Notes under the pieces: generated by a model
The model's database searches: none
Seen by the model: only the letters and a program-made list of their open reading frames with translations
Told to the model about the DNA's origin: nothing
Position numbers and translations under genes: made by a program
Source: Sphingobium soli
GTDB lineage: Bacteria > Pseudomonadota > Alphaproteobacteria > Sphingomonadales > Sphingomonadaceae
Length of the DNA: 64,000 bases
NCBI RefSeq assembly: GCF_020782245.1
Contig: NZ_JAJGNP010000006.1
Location: 124,001 to 188,000, forward strand
Reading direction: 5' to 3'
Shown: piece by piece, positions 38,547 through 47,017 of the stretch
Layout of the letters: each line of letters opens with the position of its first letter
Position numbering within the stretch: the first letter of the stretch is position 1

Positions 38547-38651
38547 CCGTTGGTGCTGAGCAGCGGCTGAGCGAAGGCGAAGACCTGTATCGAAGCACAA
38601 ATCCTTCGATACGCCATTTTGCCAGGCTCAATGGCTACTCAGGACGAACGG
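38547..38651. repeat. REP/MITE-like palindromic element within the polysaccharide cluster
   Basis: About 105 bases bounded by imperfect inverted ends: CCGTTGGTGCTGAG at the left matches the complement of CTCAGGACGAACGG at the right in 12 of 14 positions. Inside is a perfect 9-bp hairpin, GTATCGAAG (38587-38595) and CTTCGATAC (38604-38612), with an 8-base loop. It encodes nothing. It resembles short extragenic palindromes with TCGAAG cores that I recall as frequent between sphingomonad genes. It sits in the only sizeable gap (about 215 bases) of the cluster, where it could affect read-through or mRNA stability. Confidence 0.65.
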
Positions 38652-38671
38652 AAAGGTTTGCGCTCTTTGAA

Positions 38672-40567
38672 CTACCCCCCAAACAATCGCCCCAGCGCCT
38701 TGTCCAGCATCAGCAATTGCCACAGCAGCCGGCCATGGTCGGCCACGCCAGCTTTGTGGTCGGCGGCGACCTTCGCCAGCATCCGGGCGTCGAACCAGTC
38801 GGTCTTCGCCAGCGCCGATCCGCCGGCGATGGCGCTCGCCTCGCCCGCCAGCGCGCCTCGGAACCAGGCGCTGATCGGCGTGACGAAGCCCATTTTCTGG
38901 CGGTAAAGTATGTCCTGCGGCAGGAAAGGCTCCATCGCCTTCTTCATCAGCGCCTTGCCGCTGTTACCGCGAATGCGTTGCGCCACCGGCAGGCGTGCGG
39001 CGAATTCGACGAGACGATAGTCGAGCAGAGGCTCGCGCGCCTCCAGGCTGACGGCCATGCTCATCCGGTCGGTCTTGGCCAAAATGTCGCCGGGCAGCCA
39101 GATGCGGATATCGGCATATTGCGCGCGGTCGAGCGGATCGCGCGCGGGCGCATTCGCCATCGCCTTGATGTAGCGATCCTCGGCGCGATAGGCGCCCAGC
39201 CGGCTTTTCATCTCCTGGCTGAAGAGGCGCCGGCGCAGGGCGTGGGGCGTGACGCCAACGGAGGCGGCATAGGCTTCGCCACCGTCCCCCGCCAGTTCCA
39301 GGAAGGTCGACTTGGCGCGCAGGACGCGCGGCGCCCAATCGGCCTTGGGATAATAGCGGCCAAGCGTTCCGAACAAGGGTTGGCGCACCGATGCGGGGAT
39401 CAGGCCGCGCAGCCTTTCCCCCTGCATCTGGAAGCGGTGGCGGCGATAGCCCGCAAAGGCTTCGTCCGCGCCATCACCCGACAGCGCCACCGTCACCTGC
39501 TCGCGCGCCAGTTCGCACACCCGATAGGTGGGCAATGCGGAGGCGTCAGCGAAGGGTTCGTCGAAATGATGGGCCAGCGTGTCGATCAACCCATAATCAT
39601 CGGGTGATACGATGCGCGCGCGGTGATCGGTGGCGAAGCGCCGGGCGACGCGGTCGGCATAGGCGGTTTCGTCCAGGCTCGCGACGTCGAAGCCGATGGT
39701 GCAGGTCTTGACCGCGCGCTGCGAGGCTTCGGCCATCAGCGCGACGACGCTGCTGCTGTCGACCCCGCCCGACAGGAACGCGCCCAGCGGCACGTCCGCC
39801 ACCATGCGCGACCGCACCGCCTGGCGCATCAGCGCGACCAGTTCCTCCTCCAGCGCCTCTGGCTTCGCCTTGCTGCGGTCGGCGAAACTGACGTCCCAAT
39901 AACGGTGCGGCTGCGGCAAGGAACGGCCCCGCACCAGCCGCAGCGTTTCGCCCGCGCCCAGCTTGCGCACGCCCGCGATCAGGCAGGCGTCGTCGGGAAT
40001 ATAGCCATAGGCCATATAGTCCTCGACCGCCGACAGGTCAGGCGCGCGGCGCAGCAGCGGATGGGCGAGCAGGCTTTTCAATTCCGACCCGAAGATCAGG
40101 CTGCCATCCGACAGCAGCGCATAATGGAGCGGCTTCACCCCCAGCCGGTCGCGCGCCAGCCAGAGCGACTGCGCGCGCGCATCGAACAGGGCGAAGGCGA
40201 ACATGCCGTTGAAGCGATGCACGCAGTCCTCGCCCCATTGGCGGTAGCCGTGCAGGATGACTTCGGTGTCGCTGGAAGTGCGGAAAATATGCCCCTTGGC
40301 CTCCAGTTCGGCGCGGACTTCAGCGAAATTGTAGATTTCGCCGTTGAAGACGACGGCCAGGCTTTCATCCTCGGTCAACATCGGCTGCGCGCCGCCGGCC
40401 AGGTCGATGATCGACAGGCGCAGATGGCCAAGGCCGACGCCCGGCGCTGTCCACACGCCGCTGCCGTCCGGGCCGCGATGGGGCATCGCGTCCAGCATCG
40501 CGCGCACCCGCGCAGGATCGACGGGCTTTGCCGTTTCGAGGTGGAAGATGCCCGCTATGCCGCACAT
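38672..40567 (-). CDS. XrtA-associated asparagine-synthase-like amidotransferase
   Basis: A 631-residue protein of AsnB architecture. The glutaminase domain begins with the nucleophile Cys2 (MCGIAGIF) and has PHRGPDG and NGEIYN. The synthetase domain contains the PP-loop LSGGVDSSSV near 265-274 and LSGDGADEAFAGY. Enzymes of this type are regular members of XrtA (exosortase A) loci, and this one directly follows xrtA. It probably amidates a carboxyl group of a polymer sugar or precursor rather than making free asparagine. The gap to xrtA is 11 bases. Confidence 0.9.
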   Translation of the reverse strand: MCGIAGIFHLETAKPVDPARVRAMLDAMPHRGPDGSGVWTAPGVGLGHLRLSIIDLAGGAQPMLTEDESLAVVFNGEIYNFAEVRAELEAKGHIFRTSSDTEVILHGYRQWGEDCVHRFNGMFAFALFDARAQSLWLARDRLGVKPLHYALLSDGSLIFGSELKSLLAHPLLRRAPDLSAVEDYMAYGYIPDDACLIAGVRKLGAGETLRLVRGRSLPQPHRYWDVSFADRSKAKPEALEEELVALMRQAVRSRMVADVPLGAFLSGGVDSSSVVALMAEASQRAVKTCTIGFDVASLDETAYADRVARRFATDHRARIVSPDDYGLIDTLAHHFDEPFADASALPTYRVCELAREQVTVALSGDGADEAFAGYRRHRFQMQGERLRGLIPASVRQPLFGTLGRYYPKADWAPRVLRAKSTFLELAGDGGEAYAASVGVTPHALRRRLFSQEMKSRLGAYRAEDRYIKAMANAPARDPLDRAQYADIRIWLPGDILAKTDRMSMAVSLEAREPLLDYRLVEFAARLPVAQRIRGNSGKALMKKAMEPFLPQDILYRQKMGFVTPISAWFRGALAGEASAIAGGSALAKTDWFDARMLAKVAADHKAGVADHGRLLWQLLMLDKALGRLFGG

Positions 40568-40578
40568 GGGATCAGGCT

Positions 40579-42114
40579 CTAGCGGATACCAATGGCGCGG
40601 TCAGCCAAAAGCCGCATGTCACCCATATTGTCGAGGAAGGCGGTGACAGCGGCGTCGGCATCCTGCGTCTCGGTCTGCTCGGCGGACACCAGGATGGCGA
40701 CGGCGCGCTGGTCCCCGCCCAGCAGCCGGGCCTTGAGCGTGGCGAGCTTGACCGCGGGCTTGCTGCCGGTCGGCGCGCCTCCCCCCACGGCATAAGCGCT
40801 CACGACATGGCGCACGACCGGGCCGGGCGCGGTGATCTGTTCGCCCAGCGCGCCGGCGGGCGCGCGAGCGGGCGAGGACCAGACCCATTCGCTGTCGGGA
40901 TCGGCCGCGCCCTGCGCGAAGCCCACCAGTTCGCGCCCCTCCGCCTGCCGCGCATAGGTGGCGATGGCGATGTCCACCACCTGCCCGCGCGCATTGCGAT
41001 AGCGGGCGGTGACGAAATGATCCGCGCCGTCGAAACGCGGCCGCCAGGGATAGGCCTGGGGCGCGTCGGTGCGGGTCCAGCCGGATATGGTGGGCAGGGC
41101 AAGCGTCGGCGGCAGCGGCTCGGCGGTCGCTGCGGTCCCGGCAAGCCAGAGCGGCGCGGCCACGACCAGCGCCAGTGCGCCCCCCGCGACGAAGGACAGC
41201 GGCTGCCCGCGCACAGTCGCCGCTTGCAGCGCGCGCGGATCGAACCAGGGATCGCCGGGCTTGCGATCGAAAAAGGGCCAGGCGACGGCCATGACGATGA
41301 TCATGATGATGGCGAAGAAGACCCAGCCATAGACGACATGGTCGAAACCCACCGCCGCATCGACGGTGGTCAGGTGCGCGACCAAAATGGTGGCATAGGC
41401 GCGCACGCCATTGGCTAGGATCGACAGGCCGAGCGCCCCGGTAAGGAACAGGATGCGCCGCCGCCAGCTTCGGAAGCAGACATTGCACACCAGCACCCCA
41501 TAAGCCGCCATGGCGATCAGGAATTTCGCGCCCGAACAGGCCTCGGCCACCTCGAAATAGCCGGTCGGCGTGGTGATGAAGATGCCCTCCAGATGCGCGG
41601 GCACGCCGGTGAGGTCGAGCAGCAGCATCGATAGGCGCGCGGTCAGCAATTGCAGCGGCGGGACCAGTTCCTCGCCAAAGGGCACCATGAAGAAGGCGTA
41701 GAAAAGCGGGAAGAGCAGCGCGCGCGCCACCGTCGGTCCCAGCAGCGCGATCGTCGCGCCCTGGAGCATCACCACCAGCGCGCCATGACGAAACAGCGCA
41801 ACGCCCGCCGCCGCGCCGAGCAGCCAGACAAAGGCCCCCGCCCCCAGCCAGAGCAGCCCTGGCGCCCAGGCGACGGGCTGCAATTGGCGCAGGCCGGGCA
41901 GCCGCTGCTGCACCAGCCAGCCGATCAGCAGCGGCACGAACAGGCAGTGGCCAAAGGTCGACGCATTCCACCAGATCGATACCATGCCGATGACGTCGCG
42001 GTGGAACAGCGCCAGGATCGCGGCAGCGATCAGGCCGAGCGCGGACAGATGCGCGCGCCAACCATCGATGGCGGATGCGGAGGCCGGCTCGCGGATCATC
42101 GCGGCGTTCGTCAT
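40579..42114 (-). CDS. xrtA: Exosortase A fused to an EpsI-like domain
   Basis: A 511-residue inner membrane protein. The N-terminal part has about eight helices and the exosortase catalytic residues: Cys193 in EACSGAKF, Arg238 in NGVRAY and His259 in DHVVYGW. The C-terminal periplasmic region (about 300-505) is the EpsI domain (GWTRTD, then YRNARGQVVDI). Exosortases process proteins with a C-terminal PEP-CTERM sorting signal and are linked to exopolysaccharide export. No PEP-CTERM protein is present in this window. It overlaps the downstream-positioned glycosyltransferase gene start by 4 bases at 42111-42114. Confidence 0.95.
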   Translation of the reverse strand: MTNAAMIREPASASAIDGWRAHLSALGLIAAAILALFHRDVIGMVSIWWNASTFGHCLFVPLLIGWLVQQRLPGLRQLQPVAWAPGLLWLGAGAFVWLLGAAAGVALFRHGALVVMLQGATIALLGPTVARALLFPLFYAFFMVPFGEELVPPLQLLTARLSMLLLDLTGVPAHLEGIFITTPTGYFEVAEACSGAKFLIAMAAYGVLVCNVCFRSWRRRILFLTGALGLSILANGVRAYATILVAHLTTVDAAVGFDHVVYGWVFFAIIMIIVMAVAWPFFDRKPGDPWFDPRALQAATVRGQPLSFVAGGALALVVAAPLWLAGTAATAEPLPPTLALPTISGWTRTDAPQAYPWRPRFDGADHFVTARYRNARGQVVDIAIATYARQAEGRELVGFAQGAADPDSEWVWSSPARAPAGALGEQITAPGPVVRHVVSAYAVGGGAPTGSKPAVKLATLKARLLGGDQRAVAILVSAEQTETQDADAAVTAFLDNMGDMRLLADRAIGIR

Positions 42115-43325
42115 GCGGGCTGCATGTCGCCGCAGAGCATGGCCGGCAAGTCGGCGAGCGTCGCGCTCCAGCGATAACGCTGCTCCATCCGGGCGCGCGC
42201 GGCGCGGCCCATCGCCTGCGCGCGGGCAGGATCGGCCAAGAGATCAAGAACCGCCTGCGCTTCGCCGGCCGGATCGGCAGCGACCAGCAGATGATCGCCA
42301 TGGGTGGCGTCAATGCCCTCGGCCGCCTGTGGCGAGGCAACGACCGGGCGCGCCATCGCCATCGCTTCCAGCACCTTGTTCTGGATGCCGCGCGCGATCC
42401 GCAGCGGCGCGACCACGACATCGGCGGCGGCAAGCCAACCGCGCACGTCGGGCACGCCGCCCGTCACGATGACGCCGGGCAGGTGGGACAGCGCCTCCAC
42501 CTGCGGCGACGGATTGCGGCCGACGATGGCGAAGCGTGTGGTCGGATGGACTGCCTGCACACGGGGCAGCACATCGCGGGCGAAACTCTCCACCGCCTCC
42601 ACATTGGGGCGATAGTCCATCTGCCCGGTGAAGACGAGCAACGGTCCTTGCCCGCTATCGACCGGGTCTAGGGCCGCGGCGGGATCGAAATAGTCGAGCG
42701 CAACGCCATTTTCGATGGCGATGACGCGATCGGGGCCAAGTCCCGTGGCATCGCGGAACAGCGCGGCTTCCGCTTCGCTCACGAAACTGGACAGGTCCGC
42801 GCAGGCGGCGACGCGGCGTTCGAAATCGAACAGCAACCGGCCTTCGCGGCGATTGACCCAGGCCATGGGGCCGCTGCCCTGCCGGCCATAGGCGGCATAT
42901 TTGGCCGAATCGAAATCGACGAAATCCATCATGAAGCGGACGCTTGGCGCCAGTGGCGGCACAAAATGCGCCATTTGCGCGGAATAGGCGAACACCGCGC
43001 GGATCGGGCGGTCGGCCAGAGTCTGCCGCACCCATTGGTGCAGATCGGGATGGTCGAACAACGACACCAGCATCGACTGACGCTTGGCAAGGCCGGTGAG
43101 GCCCGCGACCAGCTTCGACCGGTCGCGCCGCAACACGCATTGGCTGGCGGCGACCTGCGCCAGATCGGCGGCCAAGCCCATATCGCGATCATCGTCGGCA
43201 AAGCAGCCGACATGCACCGGCGCGACCTGCGCCAGGCGCTTCAACATATGGCAGGAGCGAATCTTGTCGCCGCGATCGGGCGGAAAGGGAACGCGATGGC
43301 ACAGGAACAGAATGTCGCCGCTCAT
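42111..43325 (-). CDS. XrtA/PEP-CTERM-associated GT4 sugar transferase
   Basis: A 404-residue GT-B glycosyltransferase. It opens with LFLCHRVPFPPDRGDKIRS, the signature of the exosortase-linked sugar transferase family (TIGR03087-like). The donor domain contains LVFTGQMDYRPNVEAV, FAIVGRNP and the GIQNKVLEAMAMARPVV motif, with the catalytic Glu in VLEAMAM. The start at MSGDIL overlaps the FemAB gene stop by 4 bases. It probably builds the polymer made by this locus. Confidence 0.92.
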   Translation of the reverse strand: MSGDILFLCHRVPFPPDRGDKIRSCHMLKRLAQVAPVHVGCFADDDRDMGLAADLAQVAASQCVLRRDRSKLVAGLTGLAKRQSMLVSLFDHPDLHQWVRQTLADRPIRAVFAYSAQMAHFVPPLAPSVRFMMDFVDFDSAKYAAYGRQGSGPMAWVNRREGRLLFDFERRVAACADLSSFVSEAEAALFRDATGLGPDRVIAIENGVALDYFDPAAALDPVDSGQGPLLVFTGQMDYRPNVEAVESFARDVLPRVQAVHPTTRFAIVGRNPSPQVEALSHLPGVIVTGGVPDVRGWLAAADVVVAPLRIARGIQNKVLEAMAMARPVVASPQAAEGIDATHGDHLLVAADPAGEAQAVLDLLADPARAQAMGRAARARMEQRYRWSATLADLPAMLCGDMQPA

Positions 43326-44392
43326 CCCAGGCCCCGCGCGATCAGCGGGCCGATCAGGTTGGCGACCGGCAGCGGCAATTTCTTCCACAGATCGATGCGC
43401 CGCTGATATTTGGCGCTGTTGGGGTCGATATCGCGCGCCGCGCCGTGCGGCGACCAGGCATGATAGGCGAGCGGTACGGGTTCGAAGCCAAAGCTCTTCT
43501 TCCAAGCCGCCTGCCCGCTTCCGACCTTCGACCGGCCGAAATCGAAAATCTCCATGCCGCGCGCGCGGGCATGGCCCATCAGGCGAAAATAGAGGAGTTC
43601 GTTGGACCGCAGCCGCCGCGCGTCGCCGATGCCGCCGCCCCAAAAGGGCATGGCCCGGCCCTTATGATAGAGGGTGAGCACCGCCGACACGGCGCGATCC
43701 CCTTCGCGCACGATCAATATGTCGGCATCCTCGCCAAACTGCTCCAGCACCGCGCGGAACAGGCGCGCCGGAAAGACCGGCGTGCCAAGGTTGCGCACGC
43801 TGGTGGCGTACACGCGATAATGGTCGCGCAGATGCTGCCGCTCGCGCCCGACCTCGAAGTGCAGCGCGGAATTGGCGAGCGCCTTGCGCAATTCGGCGCG
43901 GTGCTTGCGCGGGATGGCGAGGAGTTCGGCCTCCTCGTCGGAAGCCAGCGGACGGGAAAAGCCCAGATGCTGCCCCTCGCGCGTCTGCCATTCGCCGCCC
44001 GGCGCGGGGCCGCCGCGCAGTTCGATGGCTATGTCGCCGCGATCGTGCGACAGGTCGCGCGCCGCCTGCGCCAGCATGGCGACAGCGCGCGCGTCATCGG
44101 CCAATATCCCGCCATCGACGGCAAATCCGCTCGACACGAGAGCCTGCCCGAACAGCGCGCTTTTCATATGATGCAGCGGCAGCAATCCGACGATGCGGCC
44201 AGAAGGGGCCACTGCCACCAGCATCAGCGCGCGGTTCCCCGTCGCCTCCTCGATCGCGCGCAGCCAGGCCGGGCGGTGAAAGGGCGTCGATTCCGCGTGG
44301 CCCAGGACATAATCCTCCGCCGCTTGCGCCTGCGCGCCATCGCGCAGGTCGAGCGTCGTGACGCTTAGTCCGGCGGCTGAACCCTGGATCAT
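43322..44392 (-). CDS. FemAB-family XrtA/PEP-CTERM-associated transferase
   Basis: A 356-residue soluble protein with two GNAT-like halves. The segment FDFGRSKVGSGQAAWKKSFGF near the C-terminus is the hallmark of the FemAB-like BioF2/Acetyltransf_6 group in exosortase loci. FemAB relatives transfer aminoacyl groups from aminoacyl-tRNA; whether these use tRNA, acyl-CoA or an acyl-ACP is unknown. It overlaps both flanking genes by 4 bases, tying it to the deacetylase and sugar transferase. A second protein of similar fold is encoded at 54679. Confidence 0.88.
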   Translation of the reverse strand: MIQGSAAGLSVTTLDLRDGAQAQAAEDYVLGHAESTPFHRPAWLRAIEEATGNRALMLVAVAPSGRIVGLLPLHHMKSALFGQALVSSGFAVDGGILADDARAVAMLAQAARDLSHDRGDIAIELRGGPAPGGEWQTREGQHLGFSRPLASDEEAELLAIPRKHRAELRKALANSALHFEVGRERQHLRDHYRVYATSVRNLGTPVFPARLFRAVLEQFGEDADILIVREGDRAVSAVLTLYHKGRAMPFWGGGIGDARRLRSNELLYFRLMGHARARGMEIFDFGRSKVGSGQAAWKKSFGFEPVPLAYHAWSPHGAARDIDPNSAKYQRRIDLWKKLPLPVANLIGPLIARGLG

Positions 44393-45234
44393 GCTGCGCG
44401 CGCGGCCTCCGCATCGGCCAGCGCGTCGACCCGCGTCCAGGCAAAATCGCGCGTCAGGCGGCGCAGCTTATCGGCCATGACCGACAGGTTGCTATAATGG
44501 CGCAGGCGCGATCGCAGCGGCGCGCCAGCGACTCGCGGCTGGCCGGGGTCGATTTCCCACGGATGGAAATAGATGATCGCCGGCCGCTTGGCCTCTTCAT
44601 TGACCTGCCGGATCGCCCAGCGCGAAAAACCATAAGGCAGCAGACGGAAAAAGCCCCCGCCCCCGGCCGCGAGCGTGCGCTTGCCCCATTTGGCGGTCGT
44701 CACCGGCAGTTCGACAAGCGGCGAATCCGCGACCGGCTTCCAGGCGAAACGCGGCGAATCGGGCCAGCCATAATGATCGTGACGGATCGGGGCGACGCTG
44801 GAGGAATAGCGATAGCCTTCTTCCGCCAGGATCGCGTGCGCCCAGGGCGTGCGCGGATCGATGGAGAAGCTGGGCGCACGATAGCCGGTCACGGCCTGCC
44901 CGCTCGCATCCTCCAGCAATCCGCGCGCCTTGCGCAGGTCGGCGCGGAACTGGTCTGGAGTGAAGGTGAAGACGCGCGCATGGTCATAGCCATGGCTGGC
45001 GACCTCATGCCCCGCATCGACGATCCGCCGCATCAGCGCGGGATAGCGTTCCGCCACCCAGCCCAGGGTGAAGAAGGTGGCGCTGACACCTGCTTGCGCA
45101 AACAAATCCAGCACCGCGTCGGTGTTGCGCTCGACACGGTGGGACAGGCTGTCCCAGTCGGCGCGGTCGATCGTGCGTTCGAACGCGCCGACCTGGAACC
45201 AGTCCTCGACATCGACCGAAAGGGCGTTCCGCAT
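44389..45234 (-). CDS. XrtA-associated polysaccharide deacetylase (NodB domain)
   Basis: A 281-residue carbohydrate esterase family 4 protein. The NodB motif 1 is SVDVEDWFQV (catalytic base and metal Asp), and motif 2 is HEVASHGYDH with the two metal-binding His residues. The C-terminal region (about 195-260) matches the DUF3473 extension typical of exosortase loci, including IIYFHPWEID. No signal peptide is present, so it likely acts in the cytoplasm on lipid-linked intermediates, removing N-acetyl groups. Confidence 0.93.
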   Translation of the reverse strand: MRNALSVDVEDWFQVGAFERTIDRADWDSLSHRVERNTDAVLDLFAQAGVSATFFTLGWVAERYPALMRRIVDAGHEVASHGYDHARVFTFTPDQFRADLRKARGLLEDASGQAVTGYRAPSFSIDPRTPWAHAILAEEGYRYSSSVAPIRHDHYGWPDSPRFAWKPVADSPLVELPVTTAKWGKRTLAAGGGGFFRLLPYGFSRWAIRQVNEEAKRPAIIYFHPWEIDPGQPRVAGAPLRSRLRHYSNLSVMADKLRRLTRDFAWTRVDALADAEAARAA

Positions 45235-45264
45235 GACGTTCCTATCTTCGTGGCGCGGCGCGGA

Positions 45265-46992
45265 TCAGGCGACGGCCGCGTCCCGCACGACCTCGTCCAT
45301 CCGGTCTTCCCGCTCGACCCATTCGACCAGCATGGTCAGCACGCGGCGCAGCGCGACATCATGCTCCTCCGCCCGGAATTCGAGCGAAGCCAGACGTTCC
45401 TCGATCAGGGTGAAGCAATCCTTGAGCGCATCGGGATCGATCGTCTGGGGCGGCGTGAACGGCGCGTGCGACTGCACGGCGCGCAGCGACGCGATTTCCG
45501 CGCGCAGGGCGGCGATTTCGTCCTGCATGTCACGGCGCAGGTCACTCATGCCCTCTGCCGGATCGGGCGTTGCCGCAACCGGCGCGGTCGCGTCGCCTTC
45601 GTCCAGCACCTTCTCATCGAAATGATCGAGCGATGTCTGCATGTCGGCGATCTCCGCATTCATGTCCCATTTGCCGTCCGCGATTGGCGCGGCTTCCGGC
45701 GTGGACCAGGACTCCGAGTCCCAGTCGGCCACGTCGGCATCCTCTTCCTCGCGCAGAGCCACGTCCGACGGCGGAGCGAAGGGCGCCCGGTCGGCGGGTG
45801 GCGCGAAGGGCGCGGCTTCGTCGATCGGGGCGTTTACGGCCGCATCGACAGGATCGACGAAGGGCGCTGGCTCCGTATCCTGGCCGGCCGCATCCACCGG
45901 GTCGCTTTCCTCCAGCGCGGTGAAGGGCACCGGGGTCCAATCCTCCTGCGCCTGCTCCTCCGGCACCGGGGCGTATTCCTCCTGCGAGGCGGCAATGTCA
46001 CGGTCCCACACGGGGTCGTCGACCAGGTCGGCGGTTTCATCCGCCTCGACCGCCTTGAACTCCTCAGCGACTTCTGCTTGCACGAACGGCTGTGCATCCT
46101 CGTCGGCTTCGACTGTCTCCGCGATCATGTCCTCCTGCACGTCGTCCAGCGCGGAGGCGGCGATCGGTTCCGGCATGATATCGACGTCCAGCCCCATATC
46201 GGCCACCACCGCCGCTACCGCGTCGGCGTCGATCTCATGAATTTGCTCGATCGCGCCCAGCAGCAGGACGCGGCTGATCAGCGCATTCAAACGGCGCGGC
46301 ACGCCGCCGGTCGCGGCATAGAGCGCGGAGAAGGAGGCGGGCGTGAAGGCGGGATTGCCGGTCCAACCGGCGATCCCCAGCCGATGGATCACATAGGGTT
46401 CGATTTCGCTCGGCAGCATCGGTTCCAGATGATGGGTGGCGATGACGCGCTGGCGCAACTGCTCCAGATCGGGCGAGCGCAGCAGGTCGCGAAACTCCGG
46501 CTGCCCCAGCAGGAAGATTTGCAGCAGCGACTGGCCGCCCAGCTGAAAATTGGACAGCATCCGCAATTCCTCGATCGCCGAAACGCTGAGGTTCTGCGCC
46601 TCATCGACGATCAGCAGCGACCGCCGGCCGGCGCGCGCCTGGCCATGCAGATAACCTTCGATCTTTTGCAGCGTCGCCGCCTTGGTATAGCCTTCGGTTA
46701 CAAGGCCAAAGCTCTGCGCGGCAAGGCGCAGCATGTCGTCGCCCTCCACCTGCGTCGATACGATCTTGACGGCGGTCAGCCGCGAAGGATCGATCGTCTG
46801 CATCAGATGGCCGACCAAAGTGGTCTTGCCTGCGCCGATGTCGCCGGTGATGACGATGAAGCCTTCGCCCTGCGCCAGGCCATAGCCCAGATAGGACAGC
46901 GCCTTGCGGTGCGTCGCGCTTTCGAAATAATAATGCGGGTCCGGCGTCAGCTGGAACGGGCGGCCCTGAAGTCCGTAATAGTGCTCGTACAT
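45265..46992 (-). CDS. XrtA-associated ExeA-like AAA ATPase with long acidic C-terminal tail
   Basis: A 575-residue protein. The start at MYEHYYGL is the conserved N-terminus of the exosortase-linked ATPase family (TIGR03015-like). Walker A GDIGAGKTT is at 50-58, Walker B LLIVDEAQN near 123-131, and GGVPRRLN marks the sensor region. The AAA part ends near residue 270. The remaining 300 residues are an acidic, Pro/Ala/Glu-rich disordered tail with repeated APF-(A/V/T)-(P/D)-P units, then a coiled coil near 485-510 and a final helical segment. The family core is about 270-350 residues, so the tail is an addition. It probably couples ATP hydrolysis to polymer export. Confidence 0.9.
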   Translation of the reverse strand: MYEHYYGLQGRPFQLTPDPHYYFESATHRKALSYLGYGLAQGEGFIVITGDIGAGKTTLVGHLMQTIDPSRLTAVKIVSTQVEGDDMLRLAAQSFGLVTEGYTKAATLQKIEGYLHGQARAGRRSLLIVDEAQNLSVSAIEELRMLSNFQLGGQSLLQIFLLGQPEFRDLLRSPDLEQLRQRVIATHHLEPMLPSEIEPYVIHRLGIAGWTGNPAFTPASFSALYAATGGVPRRLNALISRVLLLGAIEQIHEIDADAVAAVVADMGLDVDIMPEPIAASALDDVQEDMIAETVEADEDAQPFVQAEVAEEFKAVEADETADLVDDPVWDRDIAASQEEYAPVPEEQAQEDWTPVPFTALEESDPVDAAGQDTEPAPFVDPVDAAVNAPIDEAAPFAPPADRAPFAPPSDVALREEEDADVADWDSESWSTPEAAPIADGKWDMNAEIADMQTSLDHFDEKVLDEGDATAPVAATPDPAEGMSDLRRDMQDEIAALRAEIASLRAVQSHAPFTPPQTIDPDALKDCFTLIEERLASLEFRAEEHDVALRRVLTMLVEWVEREDRMDEVVRDAAVA

Positions 46993-47017
46993 TAGCTCGT
47001 CTCCATGCCCCCAGGCG

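Noticed and set aside
44497..46995. Very long plus-strand open frame (832 codons) opposite the deacetylase and ATPase genes
   Set aside because: It is antisense to two well-supported genes, rich in Arg/Gly/His as expected of a GC-rich shadow frame, and matches no family.
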